This document shows, in pieces, positions 1 through 5,028 of a stretch of DNA of 5,207 bases (position 1 is its first letter; every line of letters begins with the position of its first letter). Below the pieces are notes generated by a model. It was given only the letters and a program-made list of their open reading frames with translations, did no database searches and was not told where the DNA came from. The stretch spans positions 1 to 5,207 of the forward strand of contig CAYNVS010000096.1 of the NCBI GenBank assembly GCA_964400725.1, written 5' to 3'. The stretch comes from CAYNVS01 sp964400725 (GTDB lineage Bacteria > Myxococcota_A > SURF-8 > CAYNVS01). The position numbers were made by a program, and so were the translations under genes.

Positions 1-272
1 CGACGATTAAGCCCGGCGAAAAGACCGACCACCCGACCAGCAAGCCGGTCGAGGTTTTTGCGATTCCCATGCGGCAGCACACCAAGCCGGGCGACGTCTG
101 TTACGAGCCGTTCTCCGGCAGCGGAAGTCAAATCATTGCCGCCGAGCAGCTCAATCGCAAATGCTACGCGATGGAGATAGAGCCGGTTTACGTGGACGTC
201 GCGGTAGCCCGGTGGGAGAAGTTTACCGGCAAGAAGGCGGTTTTGGAGCCGGCGACGCAATGCGACTCTTAA
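1..272 (+). CDS. Beta-class DNA methyltransferase, C-terminal part (5' end outside window)
   Basis: The reading frame is open from base 3, giving 89 visible residues; the true start lies upstream of the window. An HPTSKPVE segment (residues 10-17) is followed by EPFSGSG (35-41), the S-adenosylmethionine-binding motif I, here with Glu in place of the usual Asp. An acidic residue in YAMEIEP (Glu58) is placed to contact the SAM ribose, and the protein ends with a helix of the ARWEKFTGKKA type. Motif I near the C-terminus is the order of beta-class N4-cytosine/N6-adenine methyltransferases, so the catalytic (D/N/S)PP(Y/W) motif and target-recognition part should lie upstream. Phage members of this type are often fused to a ParB-like domain, which cannot be checked here. 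It precedes the small terminase by 24 bp in the same operon. Likely role: methylating phage DNA against host restriction, or regulation. Confidence 0.9.
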   Translation, partial: TIKPGEKTDHPTSKPVEVFAIPMRQHTKPGDVCYEPFSGSGSQIIAAEQLNRKCYAMEIEPVYVDVAVARWEKFTGKKAVLEPATQCDS

Positions 273-296
273 TTTCGTTGAGAAGGGAGCGATGCA

Positions 297-962
297 ATGA
301 ATCCTAAGACGGGAAAAAGAAGACGCTCGCCCTCGAATAAGGGGAACCTTCGCGCCGGCGAAAGTCCGCGCGTTTCCGTTCAGCCTGACGGACGCAGCTG
401 CGCGCAGGGGATTAGCGTCGATAAGTACGAGCAAATGGCGAAGGCGTATTTCGATATTCAGACGTCGGGGCACGTAAGCAAAGTTTGCGGAGTGTCGCTT
501 CCGACCGCTTTGAAATACATCAACGACGGCGACCCGGACAGGAGCATGCCTTCGCTTCGTCAAAGATACGCCGATTCGATGAGGAGCGCTCAGAAAAAGA
601 AGGACCGCGCGTGGGCCGACGCGCAGGCGGAGTCGAGAGAGCTTGTGCGCGCCGAGAAGGCTCTGCTTACCAAGGCGCTTAACAGTCTTGCGAAGGATCC
701 GGTCGCGCAGGAGGCGTTTGTAAAGCAGGCGAAGAAAGATCCTAAGACGCTTGCGGAGACGATCAGCAAGGTGGTAAGGGACGAAACGTTTCTCTTCGAC
801 GAGCCGGACGGAAGGCAGGCGGTGGACGCTACCTTGGCCAGGCGGGACGGAATGCGCGAGCGGATACTCGCCGCCGTTAGGAAGAACCCGACTCTGGTCG
901 AGCACGCCTGCGCGCTGGAGGCCGAATTCCCAGACGAGAGAAACGAAAGCGAGGAAGAATGA
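297..962 (+). CDS. Putative phage terminase small subunit
   Basis: The protein has 221 residues. The ATG at 297 is preceded by AAGGGAG at 283-289, a good Shine-Dalgarno site at normal spacing. The N-terminus is strongly basic and probably disordered (KRRRSPSNKGN, about 7-17). A helix-turn-helix-like segment follows at about 44-78 (YEQMAKAYFDI, then VSKVCGVSLPTALKYI). Next comes a charged, helical, probably oligomerising region at about 94-165, and the protein ends in an acidic tail (ERNESEEE). An N-terminal DNA-binding helix-turn-helix, a helical middle and an acidic tail match the small terminase role of recognising viral DNA and handing it to the ATPase/nuclease. The strongest evidence is position: its stop overlaps the start of the large terminase by ATGA, the classic terS-terL pairing. 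I do not recognise a specific family from the sequence, so the assignment is context-led; another small DNA-binding protein is possible. Confidence 0.72.
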   Translation: MNPKTGKRRRSPSNKGNLRAGESPRVSVQPDGRSCAQGISVDKYEQMAKAYFDIQTSGHVSKVCGVSLPTALKYINDGDPDRSMPSLRQRYADSMRSAQKKKDRAWADAQAESRELVRAEKALLTKALNSLAKDPVAQEAFVKQAKKDPKTLAETISKVVRDETFLFDEPDGRQAVDATLARRDGMRERILAAVRKNPTLVEHACALEAEFPDERNESEEE

Positions 963-2308
963 GCGGCCTCAACCCCGAAGCCAACCGTCTGGGACTTCCG
1001 TTAATGGCGCAGGTCCTTTCCGACGGCAAATGGCGTCCCTACCCCTATCTCAAGTTTCTAGCGGGCAAAATATGCTCCTCCATAATGTCCGGCAACGGAC
1101 GCATTATCGTCAACCTTCCTCCGCGCCACGGCAAGAGCGAATTGGTAAGTAAATACCTTCCGCTCTGGTTTCTTAACTGGTTTCCGGACAAGCAGGTAAT
1201 TCTCGCCTCCTACCAGGCCGAGTTTGCGGCCGAATGGAGCCGTAAATGTCGTAACCTCGCGGCGGCAAAAAGCGACGAGCTTGATTTTAAGATAGCCTCC
1301 GACCTCACCCGCTCCGACAACTGGCAGACCACAAAGGGGGGCGGAATGTATTCCGCCGGAGCCGGAGGCGCGATTACGGGCAGAGGAGGACATTTAATCA
1401 TCGTGGACGACCCGGTGAAAAACTGGGAGGACGCCCATAGCTCCGCCGTTAAACGCAGAACCAACGACTGGTTCGATTCCACGCTTATAACCCGAGCCGA
1501 GCCCGGCTCCACCGTAATCGTGATTATGACCCGCTGGTCGGAAGACAACCTTACGGCGCACCTGATGAAAATGGGAGGATGGACTCAATACGTTCTTCCG
1601 GCCGTCGCCGAAACCGACGACATTTTAGGAAGGACCGAAGGGGAGCCTTTGTGTCCCGCCCGTTACGACCGGGTCGCGCTGGAGGAGATAAAACTGTATT
1701 CGACCGGCTCGTATAAGTTTGCCGCGATTTATCAGCAGCGTCCCGCTCCGATGGAGGGCGGACTTTGGAAACGGTCGTGGTTTGAAAAGAGATGGCGCGT
1801 CGCTCCGGGCGAATTCGACTCTCAGCTTCAATCGTGGGATTTGTCCTTCGGTTCCACTTCAGACGAGTCGAGCTACGTCGTGGGACAGGTATGGGGAAGA
1901 TGCGGAAGCGTCAAGTATCTGCTCGACCAGACAAGATTCAAAGGAGGCTTCAACGAGCAGCTTTCAGCGATTCGCCGCATGGCGGCCAAATGGCCTAACG
2001 CGAGACCTATTTTAGTGGAAGACAAGGCCAACGGACGAGCGGCTCTGGACGTGCTGAAACTCGAAATATCGGGGCTGCTCCCCTATTCCCCTCACGGCTC
2101 GAAGGAGATACGCGCGCAGGCTGTTTCTCCGCAACTGGAGGCCGGCGATATAGTATTGCCGCATCCCGAAATCGCCCCGTGGGTCGGCGACTACGTGGAG
2201 GAGTGCGCGACATTTCCCAACGGCGCATACGACGACCAGGTCGACGCGACTAGCCAGGCGCTGCTCAGATTCGCCGAAAACTACGACGGCCCGATTCTGT
2301 GCGGTTAG
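959..2308 (+). CDS. terL: Phage terminase large subunit (packaging ATPase and nuclease)
   Basis: The protein has 449 residues, near the usual family length, and looks intact. It pumps viral DNA into the procapsid and cuts it. ATPase domain: Walker A PPRHGKS (54-60, Lys59), Walker B HLIIVDDP (145-152, Asp150/Asp151), and a coupling-motif strand ending in MTRW (190-193). The RNase H-like nuclease domain has its metal-binding acids in the expected order: SWDLSFG (Asp294), ILVEDKANG (Glu354/Asp355) and GAYDDQVDA (Asp425/Asp426, Asp429). The ATG lies inside the small terminase stop (ATGA), with GAGGAAG just upstream, so the two are translationally coupled. The portal gene that normally follows is absent: the next 390 bases hold no convincing gene. 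The motifs make the identity secure; packaging mode (cos or headful) cannot be told. Confidence 0.97.
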   Translation: MSGLNPEANRLGLPLMAQVLSDGKWRPYPYLKFLAGKICSSIMSGNGRIIVNLPPRHGKSELVSKYLPLWFLNWFPDKQVILASYQAEFAAEWSRKCRNLAAAKSDELDFKIASDLTRSDNWQTTKGGGMYSAGAGGAITGRGGHLIIVDDPVKNWEDAHSSAVKRRTNDWFDSTLITRAEPGSTVIVIMTRWSEDNLTAHLMKMGGWTQYVLPAVAETDDILGRTEGEPLCPARYDRVALEEIKLYSTGSYKFAAIYQQRPAPMEGGLWKRSWFEKRWRVAPGEFDSQLQSWDLSFGSTSDESSYVVGQVWGRCGSVKYLLDQTRFKGGFNEQLSAIRRMAAKWPNARPILVEDKANGRAALDVLKLEISGLLPYSPHGSKEIRAQAVSPQLEAGDIVLPHPEIAPWVGDYVEECATFPNGAYDDQVDATSQALLRFAENYDGPILCG

Positions 2309-2489
2309 GTCGGCTATAACCCCGAGGCAAGAAGTATTATACGTAAGCTTCATTGAATTTATAGACCTATAGCTCCATTTCGGGCCATACGTTTATTCTT
2401 TAAGGAACGCGAAAACCGAGATTGCTCGATTACTCAGCAATATCATGCGATTAAACGAGCTTGCCTTCTTGCGAAAATCGCCGCGACAC

Positions 2490-2522
2490 TTAACAAGCTA
2501 TAAACAAGAAATAAACAAGATT
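2490..2522. repeat. Three tandem 11-bp repeats beside the dif-like site
   Basis: Three consecutive 11-mers: TTAACAAGCTA (2490-2500), TAAACAAGAAA (2501-2511) and TAAACAAGATT (2512-2522). The core AACAAG recurs at 2492, 2503 and 2514, exactly 11 bp apart, so a protein bound to each copy would sit on nearly the same face of the helix. The third copy runs into the first bases of the palindromic dif-like site. Such phasing fits accessory (arm-type) sites for a recombinase or its helper; iterons for a replication protein are the main alternative. Function is inferred. Confidence 0.6.
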
Positions 2523-2547
2523 TCGCATAATGGGACTTATGCGAAGT
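2520..2547. other. Candidate Xer/dif-like tyrosine recombinase crossover site
   Basis: A perfect 9-bp inverted repeat, TTCGCATAA (2522-2530) and TTATGCGAA (2537-2545), surrounds a 6-base centre TGGGAC (2531-2536). Read as 11-6-11 the arms are ATTTCGCATAA and TTATGCGAAGT. The E. coli dif arms, GGTGCGCATAA and TTATGTTAAAT, match at 8 of 11 positions each, including the inner CGCATAA and TTATG blocks; only 2 of 6 centre bases match. dif centres are also 6 bp and vary between elements. The near-perfect symmetry suggests that one recombinase could bind both arms. A tyrosine recombinase lies at 4135-5019 in this window. Alternatives are a repressor operator or an RNA hairpin; there is no T-run to make it a terminator. 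Confidence 0.55.
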
Positions 2548-2566
2548 CCTACCACGTTGTAATTGC

Positions 2567-2577
2567 TGCTCTTTAAC
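2567..2577 (+). promoter_or_regulatory. boxA-like antitermination motif
   Basis: TGCTCTTTAAC equals the first 11 bases of the 12-base boxA (TGCTCTTTAACA) of E. coli rRNA leaders, where NusB-NusE (S10) bind nascent RNA. Base 12 is G here instead of A. Upstream, GGACTT (2533-2538) and AAGTCC (2544-2549) can form a 6-bp hairpin with a 5-base loop, in the position of the boxB-like hairpin that precedes boxA in rRNA leaders. No rRNA gene is present. A chance match is possible, and no function is shown. Confidence 0.3.
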
Positions 2578-2592
2578 GATTTTCAACAAATG

Positions 2593-2620
2593 TTTACACA
2601 CGTTTATTATACAATATAAG
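2593..2620 (+). promoter_or_regulatory. Candidate plus-strand sigma70-type promoter
   Basis: TTTACA (2593-2598) and TATAAG (2615-2620) each match the -35/-10 consensus at five of six bases, with a 16-bp spacer. Predicted initiation near 2627 would fall at the first base of the palindrome at 2627-2650, a typical place for a repressor to block it. The promoter would drive the cassette from 2703 onwards. The surrounding AT-rich sequence raises the chance of false promoter matches. Confidence 0.35.
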
Positions 2621-2632
2621 CCGAATTGTCAA
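2606..2632 (-). promoter_or_regulatory. Candidate minus-strand promoter, divergent from the cassette
   Basis: On the minus strand, TTGACA (complement of 2627-2632) and TATAAT (complement of 2606-2611) are both perfect consensus hexamers. The 15-bp spacer is short of the ideal 17. Its -35 lies inside the left arm of the palindrome at 2627-2650, and its -10 overlaps the spacer of the plus-strand candidate. It would transcribe leftward through the boxA-like motif, the dif-like site and the 11-bp repeats towards terL. No minus-strand gene lies there, so the product would be an untranslated or antisense RNA. Confidence 0.3.
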
Positions 2633-2650
2633 ATCCGGTCGAATTTGACA
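2627..2650. promoter_or_regulatory. Operator-like palindrome in the promoter region
   Basis: Perfect 8-bp inverted repeat: TGTCAAAT (2627-2634) and ATTTGACA (2643-2650), with an 8-base spacer. A third half-site, GTCAAAT, sits at 2682-2688 just before a TATAAT at 2691. The palindrome covers the -35 of the minus-strand candidate promoter and the predicted start of the plus-strand one. This is the arrangement expected of an autorepressor site; the winged-helix-like protein at 3408-4118 is the obvious candidate ligand by analogy with AbiEi. Binding is inferred. Confidence 0.45.
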
Positions 2651-2690
2651 TATAACGAAGGCAAAAGGCGGAAAACGTAACGTCAAATAG

Positions 2691-2696
2691 TATAAT
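2691..2696 (+). promoter_or_regulatory. -10 element (TATAAT) six bases before an ATG
   Basis: A perfect TATAAT is followed by six bases (AGGTGT) and then ATG at 2703, so the standard start distance would put the first transcribed base on the A of the ATG. No good -35 exists at 16-18 bp upstream and there is no extended -10 TG. The half-site GTCAAAT (2682-2688) lies immediately before it. The same spacing recurs at the nucleotidyltransferase promoter, which is the main reason to take it seriously. Confidence 0.35.
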
Positions 2697-2702
2697 AGGT
2701 GT

Positions 2703-2882
2703 ATGGAATCGGCTTGCAAATTTGTGGGTAGAAGCGGAATCTTTTTCAGCTTTATAACTTCCCGTGCGAGTCTCGACAGCATCCGTCCCGCCCCTACCAA
2801 GACGTGGTCGCGCGGTCGAGGAGAAGAGTCGATCGATTTTCCGCTTGACTTGTCTTCGGTGTCGGTTATACTGATACCATGA
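2703..2882 (+). CDS. Possible small ORF (59 aa) heading the cassette, unknown function
   Basis: An open frame runs from the ATG at 2703 to the TGA at 2880-2882. That TGA overlaps the nucleotidyltransferase start as ATGA, the coupling seen between the terminase genes. The predicted 59-residue peptide begins MESACKFVGR and ends SVSVILIP. It is rich in Ser, Arg and Ile, and I see no domain, signal peptide or convincing membrane helix. There is no Shine-Dalgarno site; a TATAAT six bases before the ATG would make it leaderless. Against it: its 3' end contains the strong promoter of the next gene, both minus-strand frames across it are also open, and nothing in the peptide is familiar. It may instead be a long leader or simply non-coding. 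Confidence 0.28.
   Translation: MESACKFVGRSGIFFSFITSRASLDSIRPAPTKTWSRGRGEESIDFPLDLSSVSVILIP
2845..2872 (+). promoter_or_regulatory. Promoter of the nucleotidyltransferase gene, predicted leaderless
   Basis: TTGACT (2845-2850) and TATACT (2867-2872) each match the sigma70-type consensus at five of six bases, with a 16-bp spacer. Only six bases (GATACC) separate the -10 from the ATG at 2879, so position +1 by the usual spacing is the A of the start codon. No Shine-Dalgarno-like sequence lies before the ATG, consistent with a leaderless mRNA. Confidence 0.6.
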
Positions 2883-3418
2883 AGCCGCATGAAACATTAG
2901 AAAGGTTCGACGATTATCTTTTCGCGCGGGGACTTACCCTTAACGCTGTAGTCATCGGCGGCGCCGCGCTGTCTCTGCTGGGCGTAATTACACGCGAGAC
3001 TCGAGACTGCGACGTTATGCATCCGATGCTTAAAGATGAAATAATCGAGGCGGCGAAGGCTTTTGCAATCGAAATGAGCGCGCAAGGCTCTCCGCTTGCC
3101 GACGACTGGCTTAACAACAACCCCGCTCAAGTATCGGAGCTGCTTCCCAAAGGGTGGCACGCACGCACGCAGGTTGTATTTGCCGGAAAAGCTCTTACGG
3201 TTCTGTCCTTGTGCAGAGACGACCTGCTTCTGACAAAGCTTTTCGCCTATTGCGACCGTGGGACAGACATTGGCGATTGTCTTGCGTTGAAGCCGAGCGT
3301 CGAAGAGCTTAGCGCGGCGCGCTTGTGGGTAGAGGCGCAAGACGCAAACCCCGATTGGCCAAACCATGTCGAGGAGTCATTGCGAGACCTTGCAAAGAGG
3401 CTTGGCTATGAGCTTTAG
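2879..3418 (+). CDS. DUF6036/AbiEii-like minimal nucleotidyltransferase
   Basis: The protein has 179 residues, a usual length for small stand-alone nucleotidyltransferases. The fold's signature is visible: VVIGGAALSLLG (24-35) with Gly27-Gly28, then RETRDCDV (39-46), giving the GG-x(n)-D-x-D pattern with Asp43 and Asp45 as metal ligands. A later RDDLLLTKLFAYCDRGTDIGD stretch (about 113-133) has the D-L-x(3)-K...R...D-x-x-D layout of DUF6036/AbiEii-type proteins, with Lys120, Arg127, Asp130 and Asp133. Relatives such as AbiEii and MNT-family proteins transfer nucleotides to tRNA or to partner proteins in toxin-antitoxin and abortive-infection systems; the substrate here is unknown. The start at 2879 is supported by the promoter just before it and by lack of any ribosome binding site. 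The next gene overlaps its 3' end by 11 bp, so the two are coupled. Confidence 0.8.
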   Translation: MKPHETLERFDDYLFARGLTLNAVVIGGAALSLLGVITRETRDCDVMHPMLKDEIIEAAKAFAIEMSAQGSPLADDWLNNNPAQVSELLPKGWHARTQVVFAGKALTVLSLCRDDLLLTKLFAYCDRGTDIGDCLALKPSVEELSAARLWVEAQDANPDWPNHVEESLRDLAKRLGYEL

Positions 3419-4118
3419 CCGACACATAATGCCCGCTACGGTTCCGGATGATACGGAGCTGACCGAGGCGCTCGCCGGAATAGGAATGAATGTAGCGGCT
3501 CATTCCAAAGACGACGCAAACATCGAGGATACCCTTTACTTCGCTTCTTTGGACGGTCTTGAACGCAACGACCTTCGCGCGCTTTCGCTCGTGACCCAAT
3601 GGCTTGGCGTTCATATTCGAAGAGTAAACGCCGACCGCATAACTCGGCTGATAGCCTTAACCGACGTCGACAGGATGCGGGCTTATTGGTCGGCGATTGC
3701 GTTTTGGCATATAAAAGACCGTCGCTTCTCGCGCCTTGTATCGCTTTATAAGGGGCCGACGCTGGATCTTTTATCTTCGGGAACGGAGTTTCATATACGT
3801 CGTCGCGGCGAAGACCCGCGTTTCAAGGGAAGCACGCTGCGCGTTCCCAACGGAGTTTTACGCGTTCGAGAAAGCGACGTTCTGCCGCCGATGGAACTGG
3901 CTCGCCGTCACAGAGCTTACCGCTGGCGCATAATTGTCGGACCTACCTATCGCGCCGACATGCTTGCGCTACTAGAAACCGACCCGACGCTATCCGTCGC
4001 GGAACTCGCTCGTAAAACATACGGCTCTTTCGCTACCGCGCACGAAGTCAAGCGCGATTGGGCGACGCTGAAAAACACATCGAATCAATTTTCAATTAAC
4101 GCGCAAACTTTAACCTAA
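3408..4118 (+). CDS. Partner protein with C-terminal winged-helix-like segment, candidate antitoxin/regulator
   Basis: I choose the ATG at 3408 (236 residues) over the in-frame ATG at 3366: AAAGAGG at 3394-3400 lies seven bases upstream, and the 11-bp overlap with the nucleotidyltransferase stop is typical of coupled genes. Residues 15-125 look helical (LERNDLRALSLVTQWLGVHI, then MRAYWSAIAFWHIKDRRF). A basic stretch, HIRRRGEDPRFKGSTLRV, spans 129-146. The last part, about 173-222, runs WRIIVGPTYRADMLALLE, then TLSVAELARKTYGSFATAHEVKRDW, which reads as a winged helix-turn-helix. I recognise no named family with certainty. In AbiE-type systems a winged-helix antitoxin sits beside the nucleotidyltransferase toxin and represses the operon, and this protein is placed for that role. 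The usual AbiE order is antitoxin first, so the order here is reversed. It converges on the integrase gene, 16 bp away. Confidence 0.6.
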   Translation: MSFSRHIMPATVPDDTELTEALAGIGMNVAAHSKDDANIEDTLYFASLDGLERNDLRALSLVTQWLGVHIRRVNADRITRLIALTDVDRMRAYWSAIAFWHIKDRRFSRLVSLYKGPTLDLLSSGTEFHIRRRGEDPRFKGSTLRVPNGVLRVRESDVLPPMELARRHRAYRWRIIVGPTYRADMLALLETDPTLSVAELARKTYGSFATAHEVKRDWATLKNTSNQFSINAQTLT

Positions 4119-4134
4119 CCCGCAATTTTAAGTT

Positions 4135-5019
4135 CTACATCCCCTCCAACGCGGTTTTAACCTCCTCGTCGGACATGTGCACGTATACGAGCGTCGATTC
4201 GATATTGCTATGCCCCATCGCCCGCTTTACCAGCATAACGTCTTTCGTTTGTTTGTACAAGAGCGTGCCGAACGTGTGGCGAAGCGTATGAACGGTAATT
4301 CCCGGTCTGTCTATTCCCGCGAGTTCGAGCCATTTGCCGAACCTCATCTGAACCTGCCGCGCGGAAATGCGCGTATGGCGGTTGGAGAGGAAGAGGGCGG
4401 AAGTGGCGCAAGCAGGCGATTGCGACATTCTTCTTCCGTCGAGGTAGGCCGCTAGAACGTTTCGAGTCGTTTCGTTCATGAATTTCGTTTCGGCGTTTCC
4501 GCCTTTGGCAGTTATCGTCATACGACCGTTTGTCATGTCGAGGTCGCCAATGTCGAGGTTTACGAGCTCCGACAGTCGTATGCCGGTGTTTACGAAGAGC
4601 GTAAGCATGGCGAAGTCCCGCTGGCTACAATTTGTTTTCACCGCTTCGATCAGAATGTTCCGCTCGTTGGTCGTCAGCGCGCTTACGACCTTCTTCCCCG
4701 GTCTGCGTATTCTTATCGTTCGGGCGGGATTAGGGTCAAGGTTATGAGCTTCCACGAGATAGGAGCAGAAGGAGCGTACGCTCGCTTTAATGCGATTGAC
4801 TGAAATGGGAGCGCGGGTCAATCCCTTAATTCCAAGCCTGGCGTCGTCCGATATAAAGAAGGAAGAGAGAACGTCGGGCGTTAAGGTATGAATTTCCTCG
4901 TCCTTCGTGAATACCGCCAGCAGGTTCAGGTCGCGGGCGTAACTCTGCAAAGTTCGCTCGCGTTTCCCGTTCGCCCGCTGGCTGTCTATGAAACGGCTTA
5001 TCGCTTCGGTCAGTTTCAT
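4135..5019 (-). CDS. XerC/XerD-like tyrosine recombinase (integrase)
   Basis: The protein has 294 residues, the compact length of XerC/XerD rather than of lambda-type integrases with an extra arm-binding domain. The N-terminal SAM-like core-binding domain covers about 1-105 (ISRFIDSQRANGKRERTLQS, then SVNRIKASVRSFCSYL). The catalytic domain carries the full set: Arg148 in NTGIRLSEL, Lys172 in TAKGG, His244 and Arg247 in HTLRH, His270 in MGHSN and nucleophile Tyr279 in STLVYVH. It should therefore be active in site-specific DNA strand exchange through a 3'-phosphotyrosine. AGGAAG (complement of 5025-5030) before the ATG is a good ribosome binding site. It follows an unknown gene by 9 bp and is probably co-transcribed with it. 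The dif-like palindrome at 2520-2547 is the only good candidate site in the window. It could be a phage integrase, or a resolvase of a plasmid-like element. Confidence 0.95.
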   Translation of the reverse strand: MKLTEAISRFIDSQRANGKRERTLQSYARDLNLLAVFTKDEEIHTLTPDVLSSFFISDDARLGIKGLTRAPISVNRIKASVRSFCSYLVEAHNLDPNPARTIRIRRPGKKVVSALTTNERNILIEAVKTNCSQRDFAMLTLFVNTGIRLSELVNLDIGDLDMTNGRMTITAKGGNAETKFMNETTRNVLAAYLDGRRMSQSPACATSALFLSNRHTRISARQVQMRFGKWLELAGIDRPGITVHTLRHTFGTLLYKQTKDVMLVKRAMGHSNIESTLVYVHMSDEEVKTALEGM

Positions 5020-5028
5020 GCGCGCTTC

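Larger units (their letters stand above)
2309..2702. other. AT-rich non-coding regulatory/recombination region
   Basis: This stretch is visibly AT-richer than the flanking genes and holds no convincing gene on either strand. It contains the 11-bp tandem repeats, the dif-like palindrome, a boxA-like motif, candidate promoters on both strands and an operator-like palindrome, all listed separately. It also has a minor inverted repeat, ATTGCT (2421-2426) with AGCAAT (2436-2441), around a 9-base loop. I see no hairpin followed by a T-run after terL, so no intrinsic terminator is called. A 43-codon open frame at 2445-2576 lacks a ribosome binding site and runs through the palindrome, so I do not treat it as a gene. 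Confidence 0.75.

Noticed and set aside
2445..2576. Plus-strand open frame of 43 codons (MRLNELAFL...) in the AT-rich region
   Set aside because: It has no ribosome binding site or -10 at the start, no recognisable domain, and it runs through both the 11-bp repeats and the palindrome, whose sequence is better explained by DNA-level symmetry.
2772..2820. Inverted repeat CTCGAC (2772-2777) and GTCGAG (2815-2820), and a fleeting resemblance to a tRNA T-arm on the minus strand
   Set aside because: It is only 6 bp with a 37-base gap, and no acceptor stem, anticodon arm or CCA end can be assembled around it.
2594..2897. Two overlapping minus-strand open frames of 96-98 codons antisense to the start of the cassette
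   Set aside because: Neither has a ribosome binding site or recognisable domain. Both run across the promoter region and into the 5' end of the nucleotidyltransferase, and they overlap each other in different frames.
3366..3407. Alternative upstream start for the winged-helix partner, adding 14 residues
   Set aside because: It has no ribosome binding site and would overlap the nucleotidyltransferase by 53 bp; the ATG at 3408 has AAAGAGG at ideal spacing.
3926..3953. Second CGCATAA block (3928-3934) as a partner dif-like site
   Set aside because: The sequence after it lacks the TTATG half of the opposite arm, and it lies inside a coding region; it is a chance match to half of the site.
4105..4134. 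Possible bidirectional terminator between the convergent partner and integrase genes
   Set aside because: Only a 5-bp AACTT/AAGTT stem with a long loop and mismatches is visible, with no GC-rich stem, so an intrinsic terminator is not supported.
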